A stretch of 64,000 nt of DNA. It comes from Podospora pseudoanserina. Taxonomy: Eukaryota; Ascomycota; Sordariomycetes; Sordariales; Podosporaceae. The stretch spans positions 1,379,001 through 1,443,000 of the forward strand of contig NC_085922.1 of assembly GCF_035222485.1 (NCBI RefSeq), read 5' to 3'. The notes beneath the pieces are model-generated. The model was not told the origin of the DNA, made no database searches, and saw nothing but the letters and a program-made list of their open reading frames with translations. A program made the position numbers and the translations under genes. Positions 33,759 to 45,887 of the stretch are shown in pieces (position 1 is the first letter of the stretch; each line of letters begins with the position of its first letter).

Positions 33759-36578
33759 CTAAGCAGTAGCCTCCTTGACCTCCTCCTTCACCTCCTCAGC
33801 AGCAGGCGCATCGGGGACCTCAACGTCCTCCGCCTTCACCTCCTCCTCCTCCTCCTCCTCCTCCCCCTCCTGCTTGACCTCCTCAGCATCCTTCATCTCC
33901 TCATCCACCACCTCCCCCTTCTTCTCCTTGAGGTCCTCCTCCGGCAACTGTTTCTTAATCCCCATATTAATAATAGGCGTGGTATCATTATAAATCCGCA
34001 ACAGCATCGCGCTCCTGTCCTCCTTAGGCAGCATCAGGTTCAGGCTGTGGAAGCTCTTCCACAACGGCAGAGCCATGTGCTCGTTAAAGTCCTCGTCTGT
34101 TGGGTCTTCCGGCTCGACTCTGAGAACGCAGCAGCCCAGACCGATATCCCGGACCCTCTCGCCAATCTCCTCCAGCTTCTTGTACTCGTCCCCGGCAATC
34201 TTGGGGAACATCTCGATCAAGAGCTTCTTGAGCGTTTCCTTCTTCTTGAGAACGACCACTCTCTCCTCGCCGATGTAGCCGTGAAGAATGGGCATGCCCT
34301 CCGACTGAATACGCCATCTGCAGACCTCGGCCGAGGGGGCATCCTGCTTGACAAACATCTTCACACCACCGTGCACAAACTTGACCTGGCGGCCTTCGTT
34401 CAGAGACAAAATGTCACGGACAAGGGCAGAGGTGTAGTAGATGGCCTTGGCGGGCTCGCCCATGGCGTTGCGCACCATGTACCGATCGGTGGGGAAGCGA
34501 TCTGAGATCTTGTAAAACTTGGTGACGTCCTTGATGACCTCGTGATCGGGAGAGAGGTACTTGAACGGCTCCTCGTATGGGCCCATGCCTTGTCTGACCT
34601 TGCGATCGGGCACCGCCTCAGTAGTAGTGGCAGGAGTGGCAACAGCGGGGGTGGTCGACTCGGAAGGCTGCTCCTCAGCCTTGACTTCGTCCTCGGGGGC
34701 TTCTTCAGTCTTGGTGACCTCAGGCTCGGCCTCCTTGAGCTCCTCAGCCGCGCCGACCTCAGCAGCGACTTCAGGGAGGGGTTCCGGAACAGGAGCAGGG
34801 AGCTCCTCGACTGGGGTAATCTCATCCTGGACGGTCTCCTCTTCAACCTTGAGCTTCTTGACGCTGGAGTCATCCTTCTCCTCGTCCTCCTCCTCCAGGG
34901 GCCTCTTGGTAGCGCCGCTGGACTGGCCATTAGTCCTGGCCACAGGAGGCTGCTTTCTGTTCTCCTCGGGCTTGGCCTTGAACTCGGCCTTCTTGTGGAG
35001 AGCAGTGATGAAGAAGCCACCGGTATCCTGCTGGTGGGGATAGACGCGCATGCAGCGGTCGAGAGGGAGGTCAGCACAGTCGCTGCCCTCGGCAGGGGGG
35101 AACATGGACTCGACGAGACGGCTGGGAGTGACACCATCCTCGGTGGACTTGGTGTACTCCTCGACCTCCTGCCATGTGTTCCACAAGCGCTCAGACTTGT
35201 CCATGATCTGCCACTTCCTCATGCCGGGCTTGCGCTGGAGACCAGGAAGCTCATTGCTGCAGTCGAGGATTTCAATCTTGTCGGGACCGCCGCATCTCTC
35301 AATGGCAGCGGCAACAACGGACTCGTTCTCGACGGGGTTCATGGAACAGGTCGAGTAGACGACCCGACCGCCTGGCTTGAGCATCTGCAGGGCACGGACG
35401 AGAATGCGGACCTGGGTAAGATGGAGACCCAAAGCGCTGCCGGGGGTCCAGTCCTTCCAGAGATTGACATTCTTGCGAAGGGTGCCGTCACCGGAGCAGG
35501 GGACATCGGCAAGAATGCGGTCAAACTTGAGGTAGTTGGGCTTTGTTGGGTTCTCGGGGTTGGGAATTCTGAGGGCAGGATACATGGTGGCGTCGTGGTT
35601 GGTGACGATCATGTTGGGCGATGAGAGACGTTTAAGCTGGTGGATAAGCATGTGGCTGCGCTTGTAATCGGCATCGTTGGCGATGAGCATGCCGGTGGCT
35701 CTGCCGTCGTCGCTGGGGTCGGCCTCGAGTCTGGCGGCCTCGTCCTCCTGCTTGTCCTCGGACTTGACGGCACCGTTGGCGTCGCCAGAAAAGCCGCTGA
35801 TGACCTGGCGGATACGGGACTCCTCGCCGCGGTGAATCATCTCGAGAAGCTGAGCAGCCTTGCTACCGGGAGCAGCGCAAAGATCGAGCACAGTCATGCC
35901 AGGCTTGAGGTCCATGAGCAGAGGGGGGATCATGGAGACAACCTCCTGTCTGCTAATGTTGCCAACACTGGTCTCGGACACCAAGAAGCGCTGGAACTTG
36001 GCGAAGGGAGGGAATTTGCGAACGACGTTCTTGGGGGTGGTCATCATCCAGGCAAGGTCGTCGGGGTACCAAGGCACAACCTTGGGGGCTTCGACAATGA
36101 CACCATCGTGGGTGATGCTTGTGATCTCGGGGATGTATCTCGTCTGAAGGAGGCGCTTGACGGCAAGGGCGTGTCTATTGTTTTCATGTTAGTATCAAAG
36201 CAACAGTTGAGCTTCAAAAGAAAGTCGGCTGTGTATGTACCCTTTGGAGCCAGCGAAGCGGAAACTGTTAGGAAGCTCCCTCCGGTAAGCGGCCCAGAAG
36301 GCAGTCTGCTCGTCCTCGGGCAGGTCCTTCAAGAGGGTGTTGTAGTAAGTCTCGAGCTTCTTGTTCTCCTTGACGACCTCGGGGTATGTCTGGTAGGGAC
36401 GGTGACCATCGCGGCCTCCTCCACGGCTACCACCGCGACCTCCGCGACCACCACGGCCGCCGCCTCGTTTGCCCTTGTAAATATTAGCATACTTGGACAG
36501 GAAAGATGATGGAGAGGTGGTGAAAAGGAGGGCCGACGTCTGGAAGAAGGGAGCGCATACCCTGTTTCCGCGACCCAT
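33759..36578 (-). CDS. trm4: tRNA (cytosine-5) methyltransferase Trm4/Ncl1 (NSUN2 family)
   Basis: Exons 36578-36561, 36473-36241 and 36174-33759, 888 residues to the first stop. Exon 1 encodes only MGRGNR; exon 2 starts with an RGG-rich basic segment (GKRGGGRGGRGG) and YYNTLLKDLPEDEQTAFWAAY. Rossmann methyltransferase motifs: LDLCAAPGSKAAQLLE (SAM binding, about residue 180), DVPCSGDGTLRKN (motif IV Cys about 310) and VYSTCSMNPVENE (motif VI catalytic Cys about 360), plus HQQDTGGFFITALHKK. The two-Cys arrangement is that of active RNA m5C enzymes. The enzyme methylates cytosines in nuclear tRNA. After about residue 400 an acidic Glu/Lys-rich linker and a conserved C-terminal domain (LSPDHEVIKDVTKFY) follow, then an acidic tail. 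The tail frame continues past the stop (see 33603-33758). Confidence 0.94.
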
Positions 36579-37225
36579 AGTCAGTATCTGTCGCAATTGG
36601 GGGAGCGTTTGGTTGTCTGGATAGTTGCAATGCGCTCCAATCGCATCAATTCAACTGTTTCCAGTGCACGAAGAAAAAAAAATATGCGGCCGCGCGACTG
36701 TCTGAAAGCTTCAATGTGGGGGCGGGGACAATCTAATCTTTTTGGTGGAGTCGCCAGCCAAGGCTCGGTGCCAAGATATTGAAGAACGATCCGAGGATTC
36801 CCCATTCAGGGGGCCAGAGTAACGACTTCAACATGCAATTTGCTTTGACATTCTCATTTTCTTATATTCTCTGTATATTTGATTTTACACTATTATACAT
36901 GGCGGTCCAGTCCATAGCTAGTTTGGGACAGAACAAAGCTAGCTCAGCCACAGCTATCTCGGAATTTACCAAGAAATACAAGCTCGATATTGACTTCGAG
37001 ACAGAGCCTCGGCCGAACACGGAGATCGATCATGTCTCCTCTCCTCCCCGTCATACTTGTTCACCTACCCAGAACAACCAGGTCCCTGCTTGTATGGCCA
37101 TGTGTGAGGGCTGGTCTCTGCTGTGCTGCCATAACCCCAGCCGATTGGTAATCGTGGTGCAGCATGATCCGACATGAGTAACCATAGATGTTCATAAGCT
37201 ATGCGTCTCGAATACCTGGCTAAGT
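36579..37225. other. Intergenic: trm4 promoter and mtg2 3' region
   Basis: 647 bp, no gene seen; TTTTATTCT-like AT-rich stretch near 36850-36900. Confidence 0.5.
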
Positions 37226-38920
37226 TCACCCATCGAGCAAACCAACTGTCCAATGGATAACCCTGTCTACACCGTGGCCGTTGATGGCGCTGACGGGAAT
37301 GGCAGCGCAGTCCTTGATCCACGCTCCCTCGACACCACTGGGGTGAGGCTCATCGCCGCGAGTGACAGCGGCAAGATAGTCTCTCAGTTCGGCAAAGTTT
37401 TCTTGCGCACCTGGCAGGTCGCCTTTGGTGGCCACCACAAACCATGGCTTGCCTGCGATGTGAAGACCAGCGCCGGCAGTGGTTGTCTTGGCGACACCAG
37501 AACTTGTCCAGAAGTCGCTTTGAATAGTCTCTCCGGCCGACGCGCTCCAGTCAATGGCGGCCTCGCGCTCCCGTTGCTGTTCCTCTTCCTCCCTCATCTG
37601 TGCATATAAGCCAACCTCGAGCCACAAGGCCTTGAGTGCTTCGACTGCGTTGCCATTTCCAAGATCGATGACAAACGCAAGCACGCCAGCCCGCTCAACA
37701 TGACGCAGGAAAGCAATTCCAAGTCCCCTGTCCAAGTGAGCTCCCTCAATTAACCCGGGAATATCGGCGATGGTGAACTTGGTTCGCTGTTGAAGTTCCG
37801 GTTCGGCGGGTTCGGCCCAAGGGTCGTCCGATACGTCTTCTGCAGTTACTTTGAAACTTTTCACCACCGGTCGACCCTTGTTGTTATCGAGGACAACTGT
37901 GCCGATGTTTGGCTGAAGCGTCGTGAAAGCCCAGTTCCCCACGCGAGCGCGACTGTTGGTGACGGCGCGCAAGAGAGTGCTCTTTCCGGCGTTTGGCAAT
38001 CCTACCAAGCCGACATCTGCCAATAACTTGAGTTCCATCTCGATTTCCATCGTCATGGCATTCTCACCCCGCGTCGCAAACATGGGCTTGCGCAGGTTCT
38101 TGGACACGAAATGTGGGTTCCCAAGTCCACCAAGGCCTCCTGCTGCCAAGAGAATGGGACGAGGTGTCGGTCGAGAGAGGTCCAGATAGACAGGTGCCTT
38201 TGGTTGTTTCAGAAGCCGATCGCGAATTGGCAGATCAGGTAGCTCAACCCGTTTGCGTTCCGAAGATGACATGCCGGGATACAGAATCCATTTCTTCCTA
38301 TCCGGGTCTTCAATCGGCTCTCCATCCTCATCCATCTCCACTGCAACAGGCTCCCGCCTTCTTTTCCGGCGCTTCTTGGTCAAATATTCCTCCACAGCTT
38401 CTGGGTCGTCACGGGAGATCTCTCGAACGACGGTGCCGACTGGAACGCTGAGAATCACGTCCTCTCCACGCTGACCGCCTTTTGCGCTTCCCTGACCACT
38501 CTTGCCCCTCCCAGCGCGCGCAAATTTTCTCCGCGCCAACTTGTGTAGCGATGTTTCGCTGTGCACTGCTTGGATGTAGATACTCCCGCCATGTCCTCCA
38601 TCACCACCATTGGGAGGCCCGTCCGCCATATATGCCTCGCGCAAGAATGAAATACAGCCATGTCCGCCGGGTCCAGCATGAAGAGTCAGTTTGGCCTTGT
38701 CGGCAAAGTTGGGCATCGAGTAGTCGTCGGGAGAGGGGTTCAGACGAGTCGTCGCATATTCAATGTCGTCCTGTGCTGGTGCTGAGGGGTCAGTGCTTGC
38801 GTGTCGCCTGCCATGGACGGCCAGGTTGAAGCGCGAGATGTGGCTTCCATTAGGCCCAAATATCGATGGGTAAAGAAAGGGAAGAAACACCCGCGGGCCT
38901 CGAGAGCCCCGACAGGCCAT
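37226..38920 (-). CDS. mtg2: Mitochondrial Obg-family GTPase Mtg2
   Basis: Single exon of 564 residues starting at MACRGSRG. The first 45 residues are rich in Arg, Ser and hydrophobics without acids (presequence-like, ending near HGRRHAST), fitting import into mitochondria. The Obg Gly-rich fold follows: FADKAKLTLHAGPGGHGCIS, FLREAY, GPPNGGDGGHGGSIYIQA, then GRGKSGQGSAKGGQRGED, broken by a lysine/arginine-rich insert (TKKRRKRRRE). G domain: P-loop GLPNAGKST near 307-315, TTLQPNIGTV switch I, DIPGLIEGAH (G3) near 386-395, TKGD in place of NKxD as G4 and SAINGHGVD as G5. Two large inserts separate switch II from G4. Family role: assembly of the mitochondrial large ribosomal subunit. Confidence 0.94.
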   Translation of the reverse strand: MACRGSRGPRVFLPFLYPSIFGPNGSHISRFNLAVHGRRHASTDPSAPAQDDIEYATTRLNPSPDDYSMPNFADKAKLTLHAGPGGHGCISFLREAYMADGPPNGGDGGHGGSIYIQAVHSETSLHKLARRKFARAGRGKSGQGSAKGGQRGEDVILSVPVGTVVREISRDDPEAVEEYLTKKRRKRRREPVAVEMDEDGEPIEDPDRKKWILYPGMSSSERKRVELPDLPIRDRLLKQPKAPVYLDLSRPTPRPILLAAGGLGGLGNPHFVSKNLRKPMFATRGENAMTMEIEMELKLLADVGLVGLPNAGKSTLLRAVTNSRARVGNWAFTTLQPNIGTVVLDNNKGRPVVKSFKVTAEDVSDDPWAEPAEPELQQRTKFTIADIPGLIEGAHLDRGLGIAFLRHVERAGVLAFVIDLGNGNAVEALKALWLEVGLYAQMREEEEQQREREAAIDWSASAGETIQSDFWTSSGVAKTTTAGAGLHIAGKPWFVVATKGDLPGAQENFAELRDYLAAVTRGDEPHPSGVEGAWIKDCAAIPVSAINGHGVDRVIHWTVGLLDG

Positions 38921-40876
38921 TGTGAGAGAAATGAGAGACAAAAATGGTAGAAGATGTTGCTGCTGTTTGTCCCCTGTTCAGATAATTTTGAACAGGGGTC
39001 CTTGGGGGTGGACCGATAAGATAGCGATGGAGTTACCCCATGGTGTGCTAGACAAGCAACCCCTGTCCGGCAGTGGCTGTTGTCACCCGCCACAGCACGT
39101 ACCACCTGGGGCTTGAAGCCGAGCGTGGGAGCGGCTTTCTGCGTCCTTTTCGACTCCAACGGTCAAACGTCCAACGTCGATGTTGAATGTAAAGATATGA
39201 GATATATCCAATGCCTCACTTCCTTGGTCAATTGCCTTCCACATGACGTCTACTTATACTCTCTCGTCAAAGAGAGACGCGCTCAAGGCCCTTGTCCCCT
39301 CCCCGCGTCGTGTTCCAGTCTGTCATGCGGGTGCTCGTCTTTGGCGTCACGCTGGGCTGGGCTTTCATTTGCTGGACCCGAGCCTGCATTACTGCATCTG
39401 CGTCGACGGCTGGCCCCTCCCCGTTGGCAGCATCAAACATGCGGTCAGCATCCGAGACGTGGGTAGTATAGTGCCCCAGAAGTGTCGTTCGTTCGTTCTG
39501 CTCAGTTGAGCCATTCCCAGTCCCTAGGCTTTGAAGCGTTTTCCAGCCTCTCGTACCCCGTCTTTTGCCCGCCAATCTCGTCGTTGAGCCGCCATTGACC
39601 CCCCATGCAGCCGGGCGAGACAGGAGACACCACCACCGAGCACCGTCTTCGCCGCCCGTTTGCTTTTTTCTTATTAATATTGGATTTTATTTTTCTGTTT
39701 TGTGGCATCTCCCCAGATTGTCCTACAAGACACACGAGTTCTTCTTGGACTTGAATCTTTCTTCAAGTCTCTACTGGCCACCTCAATAATACATAACAAA
39801 TACCGCCGGATCACCCAGTGGTCATTCGGGAAGCGATCTCTCCATATTCCCTCGTCCCGGCTCCACCACCTCCGCTTCACCCCTCTCCTCATCCCCTCGT
39901 CCCCTCGTCCGCTCTCTCGCCGTTGTACATCTTGTCACCCCCTCTTTTGCCCCCAGCAGCGTTTTCTGCTGCTACCACTCGAGCCACTCTGCTTCTCTTA
40001 CTATACTCCGTCTCGGTATCGTGATTAACAAACGGGAACAAGTCAGCCACGCTACTCTGTGCTGGTCCCGCTTCTTTGCGATCATCGCGTGTCGGGATTG
40101 GGCTGAACAGGCATTGGGCATCTGCAAGAGCTGCAGACGACTTGCTGCCATACGCCCGCATTCGAGCCACGACACAGATTCCAGACTAAACGTGGTTAAG
40201 CCCGCCTTGGTTTGTGTGTGAGCGAGCCAGCGATCCAGCCCTCGCCCAACTCCATCTTCTCCTGCTGCTGCAACCTCGGCCACAATCCACCAAAGAGAGC
40301 CTCTCCTCTCTGCCTCCCCTTCTCCCAAACACGAACGACGTGGTTCTGTCCGTCACTGAGCACCCAGGAAAGGTCCCCCAGAATGTGAGTTCTCCGTACA
40401 GTCCAGTCCGTACACGCCGTCCAGTCCAGCTCAGCTCACACGCAGATACCCAGACGCTCACGACGCACCATCTATCTGCTTGCTGCAGCTTGAGCATTCG
40501 TGGACTGCTTGTTGCTTGCTGCTTGCAGTCAGTCTATTCCCATCGCCGCCCGCCCCGAGTGTGTGTGAGCGTCCTCCTCTCTCCAGGTCAGTTGTTGTTC
40601 ACCCAGTCTCTCGTCCATTCACGCCCTCTTTGTCCCCCGGCCCCCCTCTCCCAACCTGAGCCTCATCGCTGCCCGTCAGGTGCTGCGTGTTCCTTATCTT
40701 CTGGACTGGAAACATCTCCCCGCCCGGCTGATCTTCTCTCCCATCTTCTCCATATCATCTCTTGTTATTCTGGGCAGGACCCCAGAGCACAGCTGTTTCA
40801 TGACCATAGATCATGAGACTGTGTACTTTTGTGTATCATCACCTTGACTTGAAAGCCTCAGACGGGCACCTTCCCC
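38921..40876. other. Intergenic: mtg2 promoter and long 5' leader of the following gene
   Basis: Nearly 2 kb between divergent genes. From about 39,870 to 40,870 it is C/T-rich with scattered GTGAGT and CAG sites, compatible with a spliced 5' UTR of the plus-strand gene at 40877. No coding sequence recognised. Confidence 0.5.
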
Positions 40877-41784
40877 ATGAACCACCAACCACCACCACAC
40901 CGAGACATTTCCAACGGTCAAGCACTAAACATGTATTCCAGAGACTACAATTACAACAACAACAACAACAACACCTCCCCCAACACCAAATCCTCCCGCA
41001 AAGGGGTGATCAGGATGGATCCCGATTGTGCCATTTGCCACGCCCCGGCTTCTCACGCCTGCGAGTGTGAGGCCAAGGGTCTGGAGGTGGCGGTCCGGCA
41101 AGCCGAGGCCCGTATGATGCAGTCTATCTACAATGACATCAGGTCAGTATCCCCTATCTTATCACTATCAAAGGTCTTCATAGACATACTAACACTCATG
41201 GTAGATCATGGGTTCGCGCACACGCACAGGACTATATCCTCGAGTACTTCCGACTGTTGACAGAGCGACGCAAGGCGACACATGCCCAACACTTGGAACG
41301 CATCACTGCTCATGCCTACCACTACTACCACGCTCCACCGCATCCCAATGAGATCGCGGCCGCGCAACAGGCGCTCAAGAGGGGTATCGATGAGGACTGG
41401 CAAGCATCGGTTCAACGCTATCCCGAGGTACTCGAGTACTTCTACAGCTTGGTTGAACTGACCCTTCCCGACGATAACGAGCCTGCTGTCAAGGATCCGC
41501 CCCTCAGCGCCCTCCAAGGGTCTCGCAAAGCAGCTCGACGAAACACTGGACCAGGGACTGCTGTGAGCGGCCCTAGCCTCGCAGCCCCCCCTCCTCATCT
41601 CCATGAGAGAGAGCCTCTGCCACTTCCTCGAGGCCGGACCCCGCCACCACTTGAGCCCTTGCGCGAGAGAAGAACGCCTGCGCCACCAGGAGGAGGAAGA
41701 AGGCAGTCTTACAGAGGCCCTCCACCCGGACCCCCACCCCCGCCCGCTTCTGCTTACTTCCCACCGCAGTATGGGCCAATGTAA
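40877..41784 (+). CDS. Small Cys-motif protein with helical domain and Pro-rich tail, unknown function
   Basis: Two exons, 40877-41142 and 41205-41784, with a 62-nt intron (GTCAGT donor, ATACTAACAC branch, TAG acceptor); 281 residues. After an Asn-rich start, residues about 46-62 carry a compact Cys/His motif (DPDCAICHAPASHACECE) with four Cys and two His that could bind one zinc. It is followed by a helix (GLEVAVRQAEARMMQ) and, across the intron, a helical region (DYILEYFRLLTERR, ALKRGIDEDWQASVQRYPEVLEYFYSLVEL). The last 100 residues are Pro/Arg-rich. The pattern of an ordered core with conserved-looking splice sites supports a real gene, but I do not recognise the family. MDPD at codon 46 is an alternative start. 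Confidence 0.75.
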
Positions 41785-44286
41785 GCGATCATCAGAACTA
41801 GATCGCTAGCATTAAACTCCTGGGGAGTTCCTGTCACGGCGGTAGCGACCTGGGCTCGCTCTTTTGCATCATCATCATCTCCTTTGTGACCGCGCTCGAG
41901 ACGTTTTATCACCCAACACACCCGCTCCACCTTCAAGACGCCAACGAGACCACGAGAGCATCATGTCCCCGGATTTCTTTTCCCATGGTTATGATTTTCT
42001 TCCCACGGTTTACGATTTCTGCATAGCCTCGGTTGTGGTTTTTTTCGATGGCATCTTTTTTGATTTACTCACGTTTTGGACAACTTCAGTGTTCCTCCGA
42101 TACTCACGACAGTCATAGACATTGTTTGTGTCTCTTGAGAGTTGAACATCATTTTTGGACAACAACAACGAAGGAGGAGGAGCTTTACACATCGATATTT
42201 TTTATGTTTCTTTTTTTAAGCTTTGATTTTATGGGCGAACCGGTTCAAACAGTACGGATTATGGTCGGGATATCTCATGCTGAACTTTTTTGTCATCTTT
42301 CGCTCACCTCTCCACAACTTTTTTGGGGCGTTCTTTTTTTCCTGCTGTTCGGAGGCTATTTTTGTGTACCGCGCTTTTGCTGACTTAATATCGCTTGAAC
42401 CGACACCCCCTCTCCGTTCTTCGACTGAGTTGATAACACATGGGGAAAGGGAAGAAAACCTGCATTTACCACGAGAGAGAGAGGATAACGGCGGATGTCT
42501 GAATGATGGATGGGGGAACGTTTTTGGATTACCTTATTGATACCGACATATGAGATTGTTTGTGTTTTGAAAAAGAAAAATTGGGACAGAAATGGGGAGA
42601 TTGTGGAGGAGATATTATGGTTTTTTTTGTTATGATGGATGGGATGAGATTTTCTCTAGTACATTTTGTTGAGTTATGTTATCTTTCGACGGGGAGGCAA
42701 AGGGGAGCTGGAGGGCTTGATTAACATCGGCTCTTGGTTCTCCCAGACGGTGAAGGGGTAGGGCATCCGCCAGGAAAGTCGTCATCGATGTTGATTGACT
42801 CTGGCTGGAAGATTGGACCTTGGTACCGCCGTCGTTCTTTGACCTACCCTGGAGGAGAAGGTCTGTGTACATACGGACGATAAAAAAAACATTAGGAAAT
42901 TGAGATTATCGGATCTCTGTATTGTTTCTCTTGCTGCCTGTGCTGTTATCGTTGCCGTGACGCCTGTACTTGTGCCACTGTCACCGTCGACACCGTTACC
43001 TAACCGACAACGGATCAGAATATCACTTCTCCAACGCAGACCGACCGTCGATCAAGATCCACAAACGGTAGCAACCCGATCTCCCCGTTTAACAAGATCT
43101 ACTAAAGCCCACAAGTATCATCACTTGTCAAACTAAGATGATCCAACCGGAAAAGCTTGATTGACTAGCTAGGGCCCAGGGAACCGGAAGCTGTCGTGTG
43201 TTCCATCAGTTCTCACGACAGCATCACTTACACACTCAATCTATTGTCTTCCCGTTCAATCATCAAACCCTGGCCAAAAATAAACAGCCGGAAACAAAAC
43301 CAACCCTGATCTGTAAAGCCCAAGAATAGAAACCAACTACCTTCTTCCCCCCAGTTCAACGGTGCCCAACCCTCTCTCCTCCCCGCCCCCTCGCTGCCTT
43401 ATTCGTTCGTTCCTCTTACCTCGTTTAAGAAACCGGTCAACCTCCTGGCTCGGAAAGCTTCCACGTCCGCGCGCTAACAACGGATAGAAAATGGGTTACA
43501 TGCACGTCATGTTTCGGGTGGTGTGATGGGAGGTAACGTGGAGATGATCATACCTATCTGGACGACTGTTATGGATGGGACGGCTGCTTATAAACAAGAA
43601 TCCTCCACCTCCTTCGAGCACCATCCACGTTTTCCTTCTAGCGTCTTCTTGCATGGGCTTCTTCCAAGAATACCATCCTCATTCCTCATCTTTGCTTTGC
43701 TGTGCACTGCTTACCATTGAGGACGTGAGACTTGGTCTTTTTTTCTGAGGTGATACGAAAGGACAACGCAATGCCTAGTTGAGCGTTATGGGATAGTACT
43801 GTATGAAAAGAGGGGAGGAGAGGGCTTTGAGTGGCTCGGTGCCCGACCAGATGGGGGGTTCTAGGGGGGGAAGTCTGGCATATGATTTCAGTCCAGCTTT
43901 TCAGGATCGGGCCGGGGATCGGACTGGAGAGAGTGGACGATATCCGAGGACGGGTTCGGACATCGTGTCTAATCTTCAAAGTTCTCATCATCTACCTTGG
44001 TTTGGCTTGTCTAGTTGCAGGTGAGAGGATCGAGGGGAGCACTCCGTCCGGAACATCTTAACGTGGTATTACAGAAGGTAGGTAGTTTGAGCTTTAACGT
44101 ATCATCAACTGCTATACCAGTCGTGGATTTCAAGAAACACAACCGACGCCGAGCCCCTCTCTCTGCCCTATCTCATCTACCTCGATCAGTTCGTTCCCTC
44201 TTCCCTCACCCCCTTTCAACGCTCCTTCCCCGACCGCGCCACTACAACCCAGCGACTTCTCTCCTTCCTCGGTAATCACAGCTCCT
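41785..44286. other. Gene-poor intergenic region
   Basis: About 2.5 kb. The first 900 bases are T-rich, as expected of a 3' UTR. No open frame with domain-like content or consistent splicing was found on either strand. Confidence 0.55.
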
Positions 44287-44405
44287 TCCTTGCAAACCTT
44301 GTACCACCTTTCCGAACCACTTCCCAACAACAACATCAATTAACTGCTACTACGGTGGCAGTCCTAACAACCTTGGAGACCCAGGTTCGAATCCTGGTGC
44401 GAGGA
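44287..44405 (+). repeat. tRNA-like element, copy B
   Basis: The 3' half has a perfect T arm (CCAGG-TTCGAAT-CCTGG) including a B box GGTTCGAATCC at 44384-44394, and an acceptor strand TGCGAGGA (44398-44405) that can pair over 8 bp with TCCTTGCA at 44287-44294. There is no tRNA-like D arm or A box, and the middle folds into ACTGC/GCAGT. A T6 run with TTTTGCTTTTT follows, as after copies C and E. More diverged than the others. Confidence 0.5.
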
Positions 44406-45365
44406 AATATTTTTTGCTTTTTGTTCTCATTTGGTCGGTAGCTATCTGTCCTTGCAGACAGAGGTGGACGTGAGAGGAAGGAGAGAATGCTGATTTTTGG
44501 GCCCCTGGAAGTTTCTCGGGATTTGCTGCCGCAGGCGTGAGCTTTTTCTCGCTGGGTGGATATCACTCCTTTTTGAGAACTGTATGAGATGTGACGGAGG
44601 ATGGTCTCTTCATTGGTGTTATCCTGCCTCTTGATATTCGACTTTTATAGTTTTCCCTGGTTGTTTATCCGGTGATTCTGTCGTGTCCTGTGTGCCAAAA
44701 TTGTTGGTCAACAACTACCACTCCTTGCCGGCACATGTCCTTGATTTCGCAGCAGTCACCGTTGTCGGTTTGTATGCCCTAAGAGCAACAATGTGCCATG
44801 GCAAATCAATGGCGTTCTCCTGTTCTGGAAAGTTCGGCCTCACACTTCCTCCGCTCAGCTCCCACCTGTCCTTCCGCTCCTTCGCCTCCCCGACTGCCTT
44901 CCCCCGCATGGATCTCTTGTCTAAGAAACCGCCCCCCTCCCGCTCCCTTAATATACCTCCGGACAACACATTAATCTTTCGCTTCTTTGACAACACACGT
45001 CGTGATGTGGGATGTCATCTTTTGCCTGATGTTGTTGGGCACAGTGTACTGTTTTGGACCTATGTGTTCTTGTAATTAGGATATGATAGCTTAGCACTTG
45101 ATCTTTCTCTACGTGACATCGGACCTTGGATCACTCTTCCCTTGAAATGGCATCCATAACGGCAGCCTGATCTTCAAGAGCTCCATGCCTGAACGAGCAC
45201 GCCATCGACACCTTCCCTGAGTAACCACCAAAGTGAGCTCCTGCCTGTTCCCTGGGTACTACGCCCCCGAATACCTTCCCCTCTACCGCACACATCCCCT
45301 GGCCTTCCCCAGGATACACCAATCTCCTTTCTGTCTCACCTTCCATCAAAGCAGAACAAAAACCA
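44406..45365. other. Spacer between tRNA-like copies B and C
   Basis: No gene supported. The 3' side of copy B shares short segments with that of copy C (TTTTGCTTTT and AGCTATCT-like), suggesting that the repeated unit is longer than the tRNA-like part. Confidence 0.4.
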
Positions 45366-45485
45366 GTCGGTGTGGTGTGGTGGTTAGCATCTCATGAGGT
45401 AGGGCCGTTCGAATTAGTTGCTTGCAGCTGTGTTGTATTCCTATCCTGCTTCATGGGGGCCCGGGTTCGACTCTTGGCACGGGCA
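45366..45485 (+). repeat. tRNA-like element, copy C
   Basis: A box TGGTGTGGTGG (45372-45382) and B box GGTTCGACTCT (45464-45474) are both present, about 82 bp apart. The 5' and 3' ends pair as an acceptor stem (GTCGGTG with CACGGGC, one mismatch). Where an anticodon arm should be, CTCATGAGGTAGGG (45391-45404) pairs over 14 bp with 45444-45457. There is no 7-nt anticodon loop with U33. T-rich sequence with two TTTTGC follows. Shares CCGTTCGAATTA in its middle with copy E. Confidence 0.75.
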
Positions 45486-45761
45486 GACATTGAACTTTTG
45501 CTTCCTTTTGCTTGTGGCTATCTTTGGGTGTATGGGTTAGACCGTGGTTGATGCTTTTTGAGGGAAGAGAGAGGCTTGAAGTTACACACCGTCGTCTGTT
45601 GTGACTGACTCCATCTTCTTACCCGGCCCCTAGGTAGTTACGTCTCTCTACACACCCACCCTCACCTCACCACTCTTCCCTCCAGCATCACCTCCCCCTT
45701 CCTCCAATCACATCAACCCATCGGCTTTCCCACTTCCCATCAGAGAGAGATCAAATCGTTA
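45486..45761. other. Spacer between tRNA-like copies C and D
   Basis: T-rich after copy C, then a C/T-rich stretch (CACCTCCCCCTTCCTCCA) that recurs in similar form upstream of copy E. No gene seen. Confidence 0.45.
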
Positions 45762-45887
45762 GCCTGTGTGGTGTATTGGTTTTCATTCCATGAGGAGGTA
45801 ATTTGAAGCGAGTTGTGGTATTTATCGAGTGTTGGATTACTTAGCTCCCTACCTCATAGGGCTCAGGCTCGATTCCTGGCGCGGGCA
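45762..45887 (+). repeat. tRNA-like element, copy D
   Basis: Acceptor halves GCCTGTG and CGCGGGC(A) pair over 7 bp with wobbles. A box TGGTGTATTGG follows the 5' half; the B box is GGCTCGATTCC, one base off consensus. The internal stem is CCATGAGG (45788-45795) with CCTCATAGG (45852-45860), one bulged base. The loop between the stem arms is about 56 nt and differs from copies C and E. Confidence 0.72.

Noticed and set aside
33585-34505. 306-codon plus-strand open frame rich in Leu and Ser
   Set aside because: It is antisense to the Glu/Lys-rich trm4 tail; its Leu/Ser content is the mirror of that bias. No domain.
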